Under the pieces are notes generated by a model. It worked only from the letters and a program-made list of their open reading frames with translations. It had not been told where the DNA came from and ran no database searches. Positions 21,123 through 27,911 of a DNA stretch of 64,000 nt are shown here, in pieces. Numbering within the stretch: the stretch's first letter is position 1; each line of letters begins with the position of its first letter. The position numbers were made by a program, and so were the translations under genes. The DNA comes from Natrinema zhouii (lineage in GTDB: Archaea; Halobacteriota; Halobacteria; Halobacteriales; Natrialbaceae), in the NCBI RefSeq assembly GCF_013456555.2, contig NZ_CP059154.1:558001-622000 (forward strand). Reading direction: 5' to 3'.

Positions 21123-21806
21123 TTACGACGGTGTGGGCTCCGCCGGCGTCGCAACTCGGACGTGGTGGGCGACGGATTCGGGCAGTGAAACGGGTTCGTC
21201 GGCCTCGCTCGAGCGGGCCGTCACCATCCCGAACGGCGCGATTTCGAGAATCTCGAGTTCGACACCCGGTTGGACGCCGTGGTCGGCGAGATACGACAAT
21301 ACGTCGGGATCCTGATCGGCGACCTCGGCGACGGTCACGACGGTCCCCGCCTCGAACTCGGTGATGGCCTCGCCGTCGGGTCGCTCCGGCGGCTCGAGGT
21401 CGGCACCGGGAATCGGCGACCCGTGGGGGTCGACCGTCGGTTCGCCGAGCGCGTCGGCGACGCGGGCCTCGAAGTTCTCGCTGATGTGGTGTTCGAGCCG
21501 GTCGGCTTCCGCGTGGACTTCCGACCAGTCGTAATCGAGGTGCTCCGTGAGGTAGGCCTCGAGCAGCCGGTGGTGGCGAACGACCTCGAGGGCGACGGTT
21601 TCCCCCTCGTCGGTCAGGGTCACCCCTCGGTACTTCTCGCGGTCGACGAGTTCGCGCTCCTCGAGTTTGTCGAGCATACTCGTGACCGTCGGCGACGTGA
21701 CGTCCAGCTCCGACGCGATCTCGGAGGTCTTGATCCGCTCGTCGGTCTCGCGCTGGAGCTGGTAGATCGCTTTGAGGTAGTCTTCCATCACGTCGCTCAG
21801 CATCAT
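21123..21806 (-). CDS. DtxR-family metal-dependent transcriptional repressor
   Basis: This 227-residue protein starts with the DtxR winged helix (LSDVMEDYLKAIYQLQ, IKTSEIASELDVTSPTVTSML, YRGVTLTDEG). The metal-binding and dimerisation domain follows (VVRHHRLLEAYLTEHLDY, ADRLEHHISENFE, DPHGSPIPG), and the end is an SH3-like FeoA domain (DPDVLSYLADHGVQPGVELEI). Members bind Fe or Mn and repress metal-uptake genes; haloarchaeal relatives include SirR and Idr proteins. A 14-bp palindrome lies 12 bases before its ATG, so it probably represses itself. It is divergent from an arginase gene, whose product uses Mn. Confidence 0.93.
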   Translation of the reverse strand: MMLSDVMEDYLKAIYQLQRETDERIKTSEIASELDVTSPTVTSMLDKLEERELVDREKYRGVTLTDEGETVALEVVRHHRLLEAYLTEHLDYDWSEVHAEADRLEHHISENFEARVADALGEPTVDPHGSPIPGADLEPPERPDGEAITEFEAGTVVTVAEVADQDPDVLSYLADHGVQPGVELEILEIAPFGMVTARSSEADEPVSLPESVAHHVRVATPAEPTPS

Positions 21807-21818
21807 GCTGTCCCCGGT

Positions 21819-21832
21819 TTAGACGCGTCTAA
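21819..21832. promoter_or_regulatory. palindromic operator before the DtxR-family gene
   Basis: TTAGACGCGTCTAA is a perfect 14-bp palindrome. The flanks GG and CC extend the symmetry after one mismatched pair, making GGtTTAG...CTAAcCC. The TTAG/CTAA ends match the general form of DtxR operators. A TATA-like gctttaggg for the minus-strand gene sits immediately upstream (21832-21840), so a bound repressor would cover the transcription start. Confidence 0.6.
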
Positions 21833-21961
21833 CCCTAAAGCTATCGCCAGCGTCGTGTCGGACCGCCCACTGTCGAATCGAGTCGTTAGTACCACTGGAT
21901 CACCGCAACACCTAATCGGCGATATCGCCACGACCAAACCCATCGACGGCGTAGCGCACGT

Positions 21962-22882
21962 ATGGGACGAACAGTCAGAATCATCGGCGCGCCGATGGAC
22001 TACGGAGCGAACCGGCGCGGCGTCGACATGGGGCCCTCGGCGATCCGGTACGCGGATCTGGCTGACGGCCTCGAGGGCGCGGGCGTCGACCCGGTCGACG
22101 ACGGCGACGTGTCGATGCCCCGCGCGGAGGAACGCGATCCGGACGCCGACCAGCCGAGTCACGGGAACGCGAAGTTCCTCCGGGAGGTCGAGGACGTCTG
22201 TACGCGGGTGGGCGATCGGGTCGCGGCGACGCTCGCGGACGGCGAGTTCCCGCTCGTGCTGGGCGGCGACCACTCCGTCGCAATCGGCTCGCTCAACGGC
22301 TCCGCCCGCGGGGCCGACCTCGGTGCGGTCTGGTTCGACGCTCACGCCGATCTCAACACGCCGGAAACGTCGCCCAGTGGCAACGTTCACGGGATGCCAC
22401 TGGCCGCAGCACTCGGCCGCGGGGCGTTCGGCGAGATGGCGTGGACACAGGCGCCCGGGCTCCGGGAATCATCGGTCGCCTACGTCGGTCTTCGAAGTAT
22501 CGACGACCGCGAGCGCGAACTGATCCGAGCGAGCGAGATGACGGCGTTTACGATGTCCGATATCGACCAGCGGGGGGTCTCCGCAGTCGTCGACGACGCG
22601 CTCGCGGTCGCGACCGACGGGACCGACGGCGTCCACGTCAGCCTCGACCTCGACTGGCTCGACCCCAAGGCGGCGCCCGGGGTCGGCACCCCCGTCCGCG
22701 GCGGCGTCACCTACCGGGAAGCCCACGCCGCCCTCGAGGCGATCTCTCGACGCGACGAGGCCGATCGGATGCTCAGATCGATGGACGTCGTCGAGGTGAA
22801 TCCGATTCTGGACGAGGCGAACGAGACGGCCACCCTCGCAGCCGAACTGACTGCGAGCGCGTTCGGGAAACGCATTCTCTGA
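21962..22882 (+). CDS. rocF: arginase
   Basis: This is a ureohydrolase of 306 residues that converts arginine to ornithine and urea at a two-Mn site. Metal ligands appear in order: GGDHSVAIGS, WFDAHADLNTPETSPSGNVHG (the D-A-H-A-D block with the arginase-type NTPETSPSGNVHG loop) and VSLDLDWLDP. That loop and the early MGPSAIRYADL favour arginase over agmatinase. It takes part in arginine breakdown or the urea cycle in the cytosol. It is divergent from the DtxR-like gene, which shares the 155-base spacer, but whether that regulator also controls arginase is not shown. Confidence 0.92.
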   Translation: MGRTVRIIGAPMDYGANRRGVDMGPSAIRYADLADGLEGAGVDPVDDGDVSMPRAEERDPDADQPSHGNAKFLREVEDVCTRVGDRVAATLADGEFPLVLGGDHSVAIGSLNGSARGADLGAVWFDAHADLNTPETSPSGNVHGMPLAAALGRGAFGEMAWTQAPGLRESSVAYVGLRSIDDRERELIRASEMTAFTMSDIDQRGVSAVVDDALAVATDGTDGVHVSLDLDWLDPKAAPGVGTPVRGGVTYREAHAALEAISRRDEADRMLRSMDVVEVNPILDEANETATLAAELTASAFGKRIL

Positions 22883-22998
22883 GCGGTTCGCCGACGGCTG
22901 TCGAACCGCCCCCACGACCGAATCGATCGCATGAGAACTGAAGGCACACTGATTCTCGTTTCAACACCTTTGTATCATAGTGTTTCGCAGTATTGCGT

Positions 22999-24168
22999 AT
23001 GACTGAGAACGTCGTCGTACTCGGTGCCGGATACGCCGGTACCGGTGCGGTCAACAAGCTCCAGTCGGAGCTCGAGGACAACGCTCGGTTGACCTGGATC
23101 GCCGACGTCGACTATCACCTCGTTCTACACGAATCTCATCGCGTGATCCGAGACCCGACCGTCCGCTCGGACATCACGTTCCCGGTCGATCGGATCGCGG
23201 ACCCATCGACCCAGTTCATTCAGGACGAAGTCACCGGTCTCGACGTCGACGAACAGACCGTCGAACTCGCAGACGGCGACGATGTCGAATACGATTACGT
23301 CCTCGTCGGCCTCGGCAGCCAGACCGCCTATTACGGCATCCCCGGCCTCGAGGACCACTCCCTGACGCTGAAGAGCCTCGACGACGCTCTGGAGATCCAC
23401 GAGGCCGTCAACGACGCGAGCCAGGCGGCGACCCGCGGCGACCCCGCACAGGTCGTCATCGGCGGTGCTGGCCTCTCCGGGATCCAGACCGCCGGCGAGA
23501 TCGCCGAGTTCCGCGACGAGCACCGCGCGCCGCTCGAGATCCACCTCGTCGAAGCGCTCGAGGAGATCTTCCCCGGCAACGATCCGGAGGTCCAGCAGGC
23601 GCTTCGCGACCTGCTCGAGGAGGCCGGCGTCCAGATCCACACGGACGATCCGATCACCGAGGCCACCGAGGACCACATCGAGTTCGACGAGGGCGAGCCC
23701 CTCGATCACGATGTCCTCGTCTGGACCGGCGGGATCACGGGTCGCGACGCGATGGACGACGTCGACCTCGAGAACGAACACAACCGGGTGACCACCGGAG
23801 CGAACTTCCAGACCTCCGACGAGCGCGTGTTCGCGATCGGCGACTCGGCGATCATCGATCAGGGCGACCAGCCCGCGCCGCCGACGGCCCAGGCCGCCTG
23901 GCAGGCCGCGGACGTCGCCGGCGAGAACATCGCTCGCGCGATCGAGAACCGCCCGCTCAAAACCTGGGAGTTCGAGGACAAGGGGACCGTCATCTCCGTC
24001 GGCGAGAAGGCCGTCGCCCACGGCGTCAAGCCCGCCTTCGGCATCTCGCTTCCCGTCGACACCTTCGGCGGCTACCCGGCGAAGAACCTGAAGAAGATGA
24101 TTGCCGCCCGCTGGATCGCGGACATCACCTCCTGGAACGTCGCCCGCAGATCCTGGTCGTCTCTCTAA
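22999..24168 (+). CDS. FAD-dependent NAD(P)H dehydrogenase, NDH-2 type
   Basis: This 389-residue flavoprotein has two Rossmann motifs, VVLGAGYAGTGAVNKL (5-20) for FAD and VVIGGAGLSGIQTAGEIAEF (about 154) for NAD(P)H. FAIGDSAIIDQ and PPTAQAAWQAADVAGENIARAI follow in the C-terminal half, the signature of NDH-2 and sulfide:quinone reductase relatives. It probably passes electrons from NADH to menaquinone at the membrane face without pumping protons. The start is the ATG of MTENVVV; an in-frame TTG two codons upstream is less likely. A TATA-like cctttgtat lies about 27 bases ahead. Confidence 0.88.
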   Translation: MTENVVVLGAGYAGTGAVNKLQSELEDNARLTWIADVDYHLVLHESHRVIRDPTVRSDITFPVDRIADPSTQFIQDEVTGLDVDEQTVELADGDDVEYDYVLVGLGSQTAYYGIPGLEDHSLTLKSLDDALEIHEAVNDASQAATRGDPAQVVIGGAGLSGIQTAGEIAEFRDEHRAPLEIHLVEALEEIFPGNDPEVQQALRDLLEEAGVQIHTDDPITEATEDHIEFDEGEPLDHDVLVWTGGITGRDAMDDVDLENEHNRVTTGANFQTSDERVFAIGDSAIIDQGDQPAPPTAQAAWQAADVAGENIARAIENRPLKTWEFEDKGTVISVGEKAVAHGVKPAFGISLPVDTFGGYPAKNLKKMIAARWIADITSWNVARRSWSSL

Positions 24169-24352
24169 GCCTGTTTTGGCTATTCCGTTTGCGCAGTAGC
24201 GGTCGTTTTGTCTTCGACTGTCAGTGGACGGAGTGTCGAATCGTCACTCACCGAGAGCCCGCTATCAGCCGATAAATCCGTAGATCGAGGCGCTCGAGGT
24301 CGATCACTGCCGAGCAGCGCTGCACTGGAATGCTGCGCTCGAGGCCGACTGT

Positions 24353-24898
24353 TCAGTCCCGATCCTCGGCGGCCGTCTCGCCAGCAGTCGACCCACCCAT
24401 CGTTTCCGCTGGCACACCGGCAACCGTCGCCCCGGGCGGGACGTCGCGGGTGACGAGCGAGTTCGCCGCGATCCGGGCCTCCTCGCCGATCTCGACGCCG
24501 GGCAAGACGATCGCGCCGGCCCCGATCATCGCTCGTTCGCCGACGACGACCTCGCCGGTCCGATACTCGTCCTGAAGGAACTCGTGGCAGAGGATCGTCG
24601 CGTCGTAGCCGACAATCGCGTCCGCTTCGACGGTGATCAGCTCCGGCCAGAAGACGTCCGGCGTGGCCTCGAGGCCCCACGAGACGCCCTCGCCGACCGT
24701 GACGCCGAGCCGCTCCAGGAGCCAGCGTTTGAGCCGGAGGCTGGGCGAAATTCGGACGAGCCAGACGACGAGATAGTTGATCGCGACCCGGAGGGGGCTG
24801 CGGGCGGTGGTCCAGTGAGCGAGCGAGTTGCGCGGCCCGGGCGTCGCGTGGCGCTCGACGCGCTCGTGTCGCGGCGTCGTATCGTCGGAAGTCGTCAC
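24353..24898 (-). CDS. hexapeptide-repeat acyltransferase
   Basis: The 181-residue protein has a left-handed beta-helix built from hexapeptide repeats (VEADAIVGYDATI, VVGERAMIGAGAIVLPGVEIGEEARIAANSLVTRDVPPGATVAGVPAETM). It ends in the classical VPPGATVAGVPA motif of maltose O-acetyltransferase-like enzymes. An N-terminal hydrophobic stretch (VAINYLVVWLVRI) suggests membrane contact. It would use acetyl- or acyl-CoA; the acceptor, possibly a sugar or lipid head group, is unknown. The start is GTG. It stands alone, convergent with the NDH-2 gene. Confidence 0.82.
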   Translation of the reverse strand: MTTSDDTTPRHERVERHATPGPRNSLAHWTTARSPLRVAINYLVVWLVRISPSLRLKRWLLERLGVTVGEGVSWGLEATPDVFWPELITVEADAIVGYDATILCHEFLQDEYRTGEVVVGERAMIGAGAIVLPGVEIGEEARIAANSLVTRDVPPGATVAGVPAETMGGSTAGETAAEDRD

Positions 24899-25010
24899 TG
24901 CCCCACCCTTTGACGTATCGCTACATGAAACTGACCACTGTGGACTGTGGAACCGTGAGACGACGGAATCGGACCGACGAACCGACCCTAACTAAGGAGG
25001 GAATATCGCT

Positions 25011-25376
25011 GTGTCCGTTCGCGAGGACGCATACAGTATGTCCCACTCTCAATCGAAGTCCCTCGAGGCGGAGACGATCTGGACGCTCTGTTCGAACCCA
25101 ACGCGCCAGTCCGTGCTCGACGTGCTTCGGACGGTCGAGCGGGCGACGCCCGAGGAACTGGCCCATCGTCTCGTCCGGTCGGATCGCGATCTCGAAAGTG
25201 ACGATTCCGGGCCCACCGCGAAACGAACGATCACTATCGCACTGATCCACAGCCACCTCCCACAACTCGACGCACACGACGTGGTCGACTACCAGGGTCC
25301 CGAAACGGCGGTAACGCCGGGGGAACACTTCGACGACCTCGTCTCGGTTCTCGACCGCCTCGAGGACCGGCCGTGA
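25011..25376 (+). CDS. small winged-helix protein (DUF7344-like)
   Basis: The 121-residue protein has a winged-helix core: AETIWTLCSNPTRQSVLDVLR, TPEELAHRLV, a short disordered insert, then TIALIHSHLPQLDAHDVVDY. This is the layout of haloarchaeal DUF7344/ArsR-like single-domain regulators. A perfect AAGGAGG (24994-25000) lies ten bases before the GTG at 25011 and decides that start. The internal ATG at 25038 (MSHSQSK) is the alternative and would give 112 residues. Target genes are unknown. Confidence 0.75.
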   Translation: MSVREDAYSMSHSQSKSLEAETIWTLCSNPTRQSVLDVLRTVERATPEELAHRLVRSDRDLESDDSGPTAKRTITIALIHSHLPQLDAHDVVDYQGPETAVTPGEHFDDLVSVLDRLEDRP

Positions 25377-25446
25377 CGAGAGCGAGTGGAACCAATCGCG
25401 GCACTCTGCCGCCGCTCGGCCGACAGCGATAATCACATACCCATCC

Positions 25447-26256
25447 TCACTCGCTATCGGGCTGCTCGACTGCACGTCCTCCCGGAAGTCCGACCAGATC
25501 CCGAAATTCAGGCCCCGAGAGTTCACAGCGGTAAGCCGGCTTGAACATCATGTTCGATCCGCCGGCCCGGACGTTCCACTCGGATTCGATTTCGTCGCGC
25601 AGGTAGTACTGCGGCCGTTCGTTGCCCGCTGCAACGTAGTAGTCGCTGAGTCGAATCGGCTCCCGATCGAAGAGCCCGCCGGGGGTCCGGCCGTCGACGA
25701 TTACGACCGGCTTCTCGAGGTAGAGATCGTCCCCTTGGGCGCGTTTCGCGTGCGCGTTTTCCGGGTGGGCCGCGAGGATAGCCTCGCGCTCGGCCGGCGG
25801 TGTCTCCGGGCCGACGACAGCTACGTCGTCGACGGTGAAGTAGCCGATCAGATAGCGGTGGGCGCGGTCGCCGCCCGGTCGGCGCAGTCCGGCGTAGAAG
25901 CCGACGACGTCGCCCGGCTCGAGCGCGCGCAGCCGAGAGACGTACCCGCTGGTCCGGTGTTCGCCGTACGTCAGCGCCTCGAAGTTCGGATCCCGGTGGA
26001 GCGGCCAGGCCTCGAGGGCGTCGCCGGTGACGGTTTCGGTGCCGTCGTGGACCGGCTGCGGGGTGATTCGGGTCGTCAGATCGGCGGCGGTCCCGTCACC
26101 GGCTCGGAGCGCCCACGAGCCGAGGGTTTCCGACTCTGCCGTCTTGCGAGTCTTCTCTATAATCGGAACGTACTCGAAGCGGCCGTCGTCGTAGAGCGGC
26201 GCCAGCGCGCCGACGTTCGTGCTGTCAGCGCCGACGCCGGCGAGAACGACTGTCAT
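25447..26256 (-). CDS. uncharacterised protein, possibly Nmad3 family
   Basis: The 269-residue soluble protein opens with VVLAGVGADSTNVGALAPLYDDGRFEYVPI and continues with LEPGDVVGFYAGLRRP, HRYLIGYFTVDD, EKPVVIVDG and ERPQYYLRDE. This order (an R/G-x-x-x-D-S/T-N start, a product-type D-G-R-F-E-Y-x-P-I and a later phosphate-like GFYAG loop) resembles the Nucleotide modification associated domain 3 family, which I recall from computational work on DNA base modification. I am only moderately sure. It has no modification enzyme beside it. Its 3' end is 70 bases from the winged-helix gene, to which it is convergent. Confidence 0.5.
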   Translation of the reverse strand: MTVVLAGVGADSTNVGALAPLYDDGRFEYVPIIEKTRKTAESETLGSWALRAGDGTAADLTTRITPQPVHDGTETVTGDALEAWPLHRDPNFEALTYGEHRTSGYVSRLRALEPGDVVGFYAGLRRPGGDRAHRYLIGYFTVDDVAVVGPETPPAEREAILAAHPENAHAKRAQGDDLYLEKPVVIVDGRTPGGLFDREPIRLSDYYVAAGNERPQYYLRDEIESEWNVRAGGSNMMFKPAYRCELSGPEFRDLVGLPGGRAVEQPDSE

Positions 26257-26361
26257 TGAGCGATTCCTACTCGTCGATCGGAGCGACGCAGCGATAAGTC
26301 CGCCGAAAGATCGGTGCAGTCGGCCGGCCGAGTGCCGGCGGTGAGTCGGTGACCGATCCGA

Positions 26362-26622
26362 TCAGGGATACGTCCCGCGAGCGACGTAATAGAGGGGGAC
26401 GAGAAGGATGAGGAAGAGCACGCCGGTCGCGGCGACGCCGAGCCAGACCGTCGACAGCCAGCGCCCGGGAAGCATCCCGGCGACTTCCAGAATCCACAGG
26501 AGGCTGTAGACGCCGACGATCAGCAGGCTGGCGACGTACACCTGCAGGAGCCGGTCGACGACCCGGTACAGTGACGTTTTCGTGACCGCCGGCGGAAACG
26601 AGTCCTCGAAACGGCCGATCAT
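26362..26622 (-). CDS. small two-helix membrane protein
   Basis: The 86-residue protein has a short soluble N-terminus and two hydrophobic helices, VYVASLLIVGVYSLLWILEV and WLGVAATGVLFLILLVPLYYV, ending in ARGTYP. I recognise no family. It lies 105 bases upstream of the Nmad3-like gene on the same strand, so the two could be cotranscribed. Confidence 0.6.
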   Translation of the reverse strand: MIGRFEDSFPPAVTKTSLYRVVDRLLQVYVASLLIVGVYSLLWILEVAGMLPGRWLSTVWLGVAATGVLFLILLVPLYYVARGTYP

Positions 26623-26958
26623 CGACTCACCGGCCGGTCAGTGCAGCGACCGAGACCGTCGGTATCTGCGGAACGCACGTCGCTCGAGTGCTGGCAGCCG
26701 CGGATCGTCGATATCGAGACCATCGAACCGATACTCCACAGTGGTCAGTCAAATCGCTTGAATCTTTGTGCCGTTCGCGGCTCCTCGAGCGCACTCCGAT
26801 CGACCGTCTGGACCGAGGACAAGTCGGGGCCAGGGTCAGCCTCGAGTCCTGACACAGAGCGGGCCGCCGTCGAACCGCGCCGCCCGTCCCGGCAGACGAG
26901 CGGCAGAGTGACGACGGCGAAAGGTACCCTTATCGGGCAGGGCGTGCCACTCTCGCCT
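26623..26958. other. spacer before the MBL gene, holding its promoter
   Basis: The stretch contains no convincing gene; the open frame joined to the downstream MBL gene lacks acidic coding character before MRVTFLG. The sequence cccttatcg (26928-26936) lies about 27 bases before the ATG at 26959 and is the likely TATA element. Confidence 0.45.
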
Positions 26959-27693
26959 ATGCGTGTCACCTTTCTCGGCACGGGCAGCGCCATGCCCACG
27001 GGCGAACGCTTTCAGACAGGAATTCTCGTTCAGGCCGACGGCAGGACGCTGCTGATCGACTGCGGTGCCGGCTCGCTCCAGCGGCTCCAGCAGTCCGGCG
27101 TCGGCTACGAGAACGTCTCGACGGTCCTCCTGACGCACCATCATCTCGACCACGTCGCCGACCTGCTCCCGCTGATGAAAGCCCGCTGGCTCGCCGGCGA
27201 GGAGTACCTCGAGATCGTCGGTCCGCAGGGAACCAAGGCGCTGGTCGACGAACTGCTCGAGGTCTACGAGTACATGCAGGACAAACTCGAGCTACAGGTT
27301 CGCGAGATCGTCCCCGGCGAGTTCTCCGTCGCGGGATTCGACGTCTCGGCCTACGAGACCCGCCACTCGCTCCCGTGTCTCGCCTACCGCTTCGGTGATC
27401 TCTTCACGTTCAGCGGCGACAGCGAGGCCTTCGCGGGGCTGGCGAACTTCGCTGAGGGGTCGGCGATCCTCGCCCACGATTGTTCCTTTCCCGACGACGT
27501 CGACGTTTCGAATCATCCCACACCCGACTCCCTCGGGCGGGAACTGGCCGACCGTGAGATCGGCCGGGTCTATCTGACCCACCTCTACCCCCACACTGAC
27601 GAGCGTCACGACGAGATGCTCGAGTCGATCGGCGCTCACTACGACGGCGACGTTCGGTTCGCCGAGGATCTCAAAACGGTCTCGATCGAGTAG
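26959..27693 (+). CDS. RNase Z-like MBL-fold hydrolase
   Basis: This 244-residue protein begins with MRVTFLGTGSAMPTGERFQ and has LIDCGAGSLQRL, LLTHHHLDHVADLLPLMKARWL (the H-x-H-x-D-H motif), FTFSGDSEAF and HLYPHTDERHDEM, all in the order of the RNase Z / ElaC branch of MBL proteins. It is shorter than true tRNase Z enzymes and lacks an obvious exosite arm, so a general phosphodiesterase is as likely as tRNA 3' processing. The start is set by a TATA-like element 27 bases before this ATG; the longer upstream frame is not coding-like. Confidence 0.82.
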   Translation: MRVTFLGTGSAMPTGERFQTGILVQADGRTLLIDCGAGSLQRLQQSGVGYENVSTVLLTHHHLDHVADLLPLMKARWLAGEEYLEIVGPQGTKALVDELLEVYEYMQDKLELQVREIVPGEFSVAGFDVSAYETRHSLPCLAYRFGDLFTFSGDSEAFAGLANFAEGSAILAHDCSFPDDVDVSNHPTPDSLGRELADREIGRVYLTHLYPHTDERHDEMLESIGAHYDGDVRFAEDLKTVSIE

Positions 27694-27831
27694 TCATCAC
27701 AGCGACAACCGCGTCATTGTCTCAGTTCCACGACCGCGTCGGCCCGCATTTTGCTCCGTCCGAACCCTGTCTCCAGTCTCTTGTGTAGCGTTTGTGCCAG
27801 TTCAGCGACGTGATTGCAACTTCCAAACACG

Positions 27832-27838
27832 TATATAT
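27832..27838 (+). promoter_or_regulatory. TATA box of the RND/TrmB unit
   Basis: The sequence tatatat within acgtatatatgg stands 74 bases before the ATG at 27912, giving a leader of roughly 50 bases. AGAGAGG in that leader lies close to the start and can act as the ribosome-binding site. Confidence 0.45.
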
Positions 27839-27911
27839 GGCCGAGTTTGTAGGATCATAACAACAGAATGGTTCCCACCGAATTCTCACACACGAACAGA
27901 GAGGCGATCGA

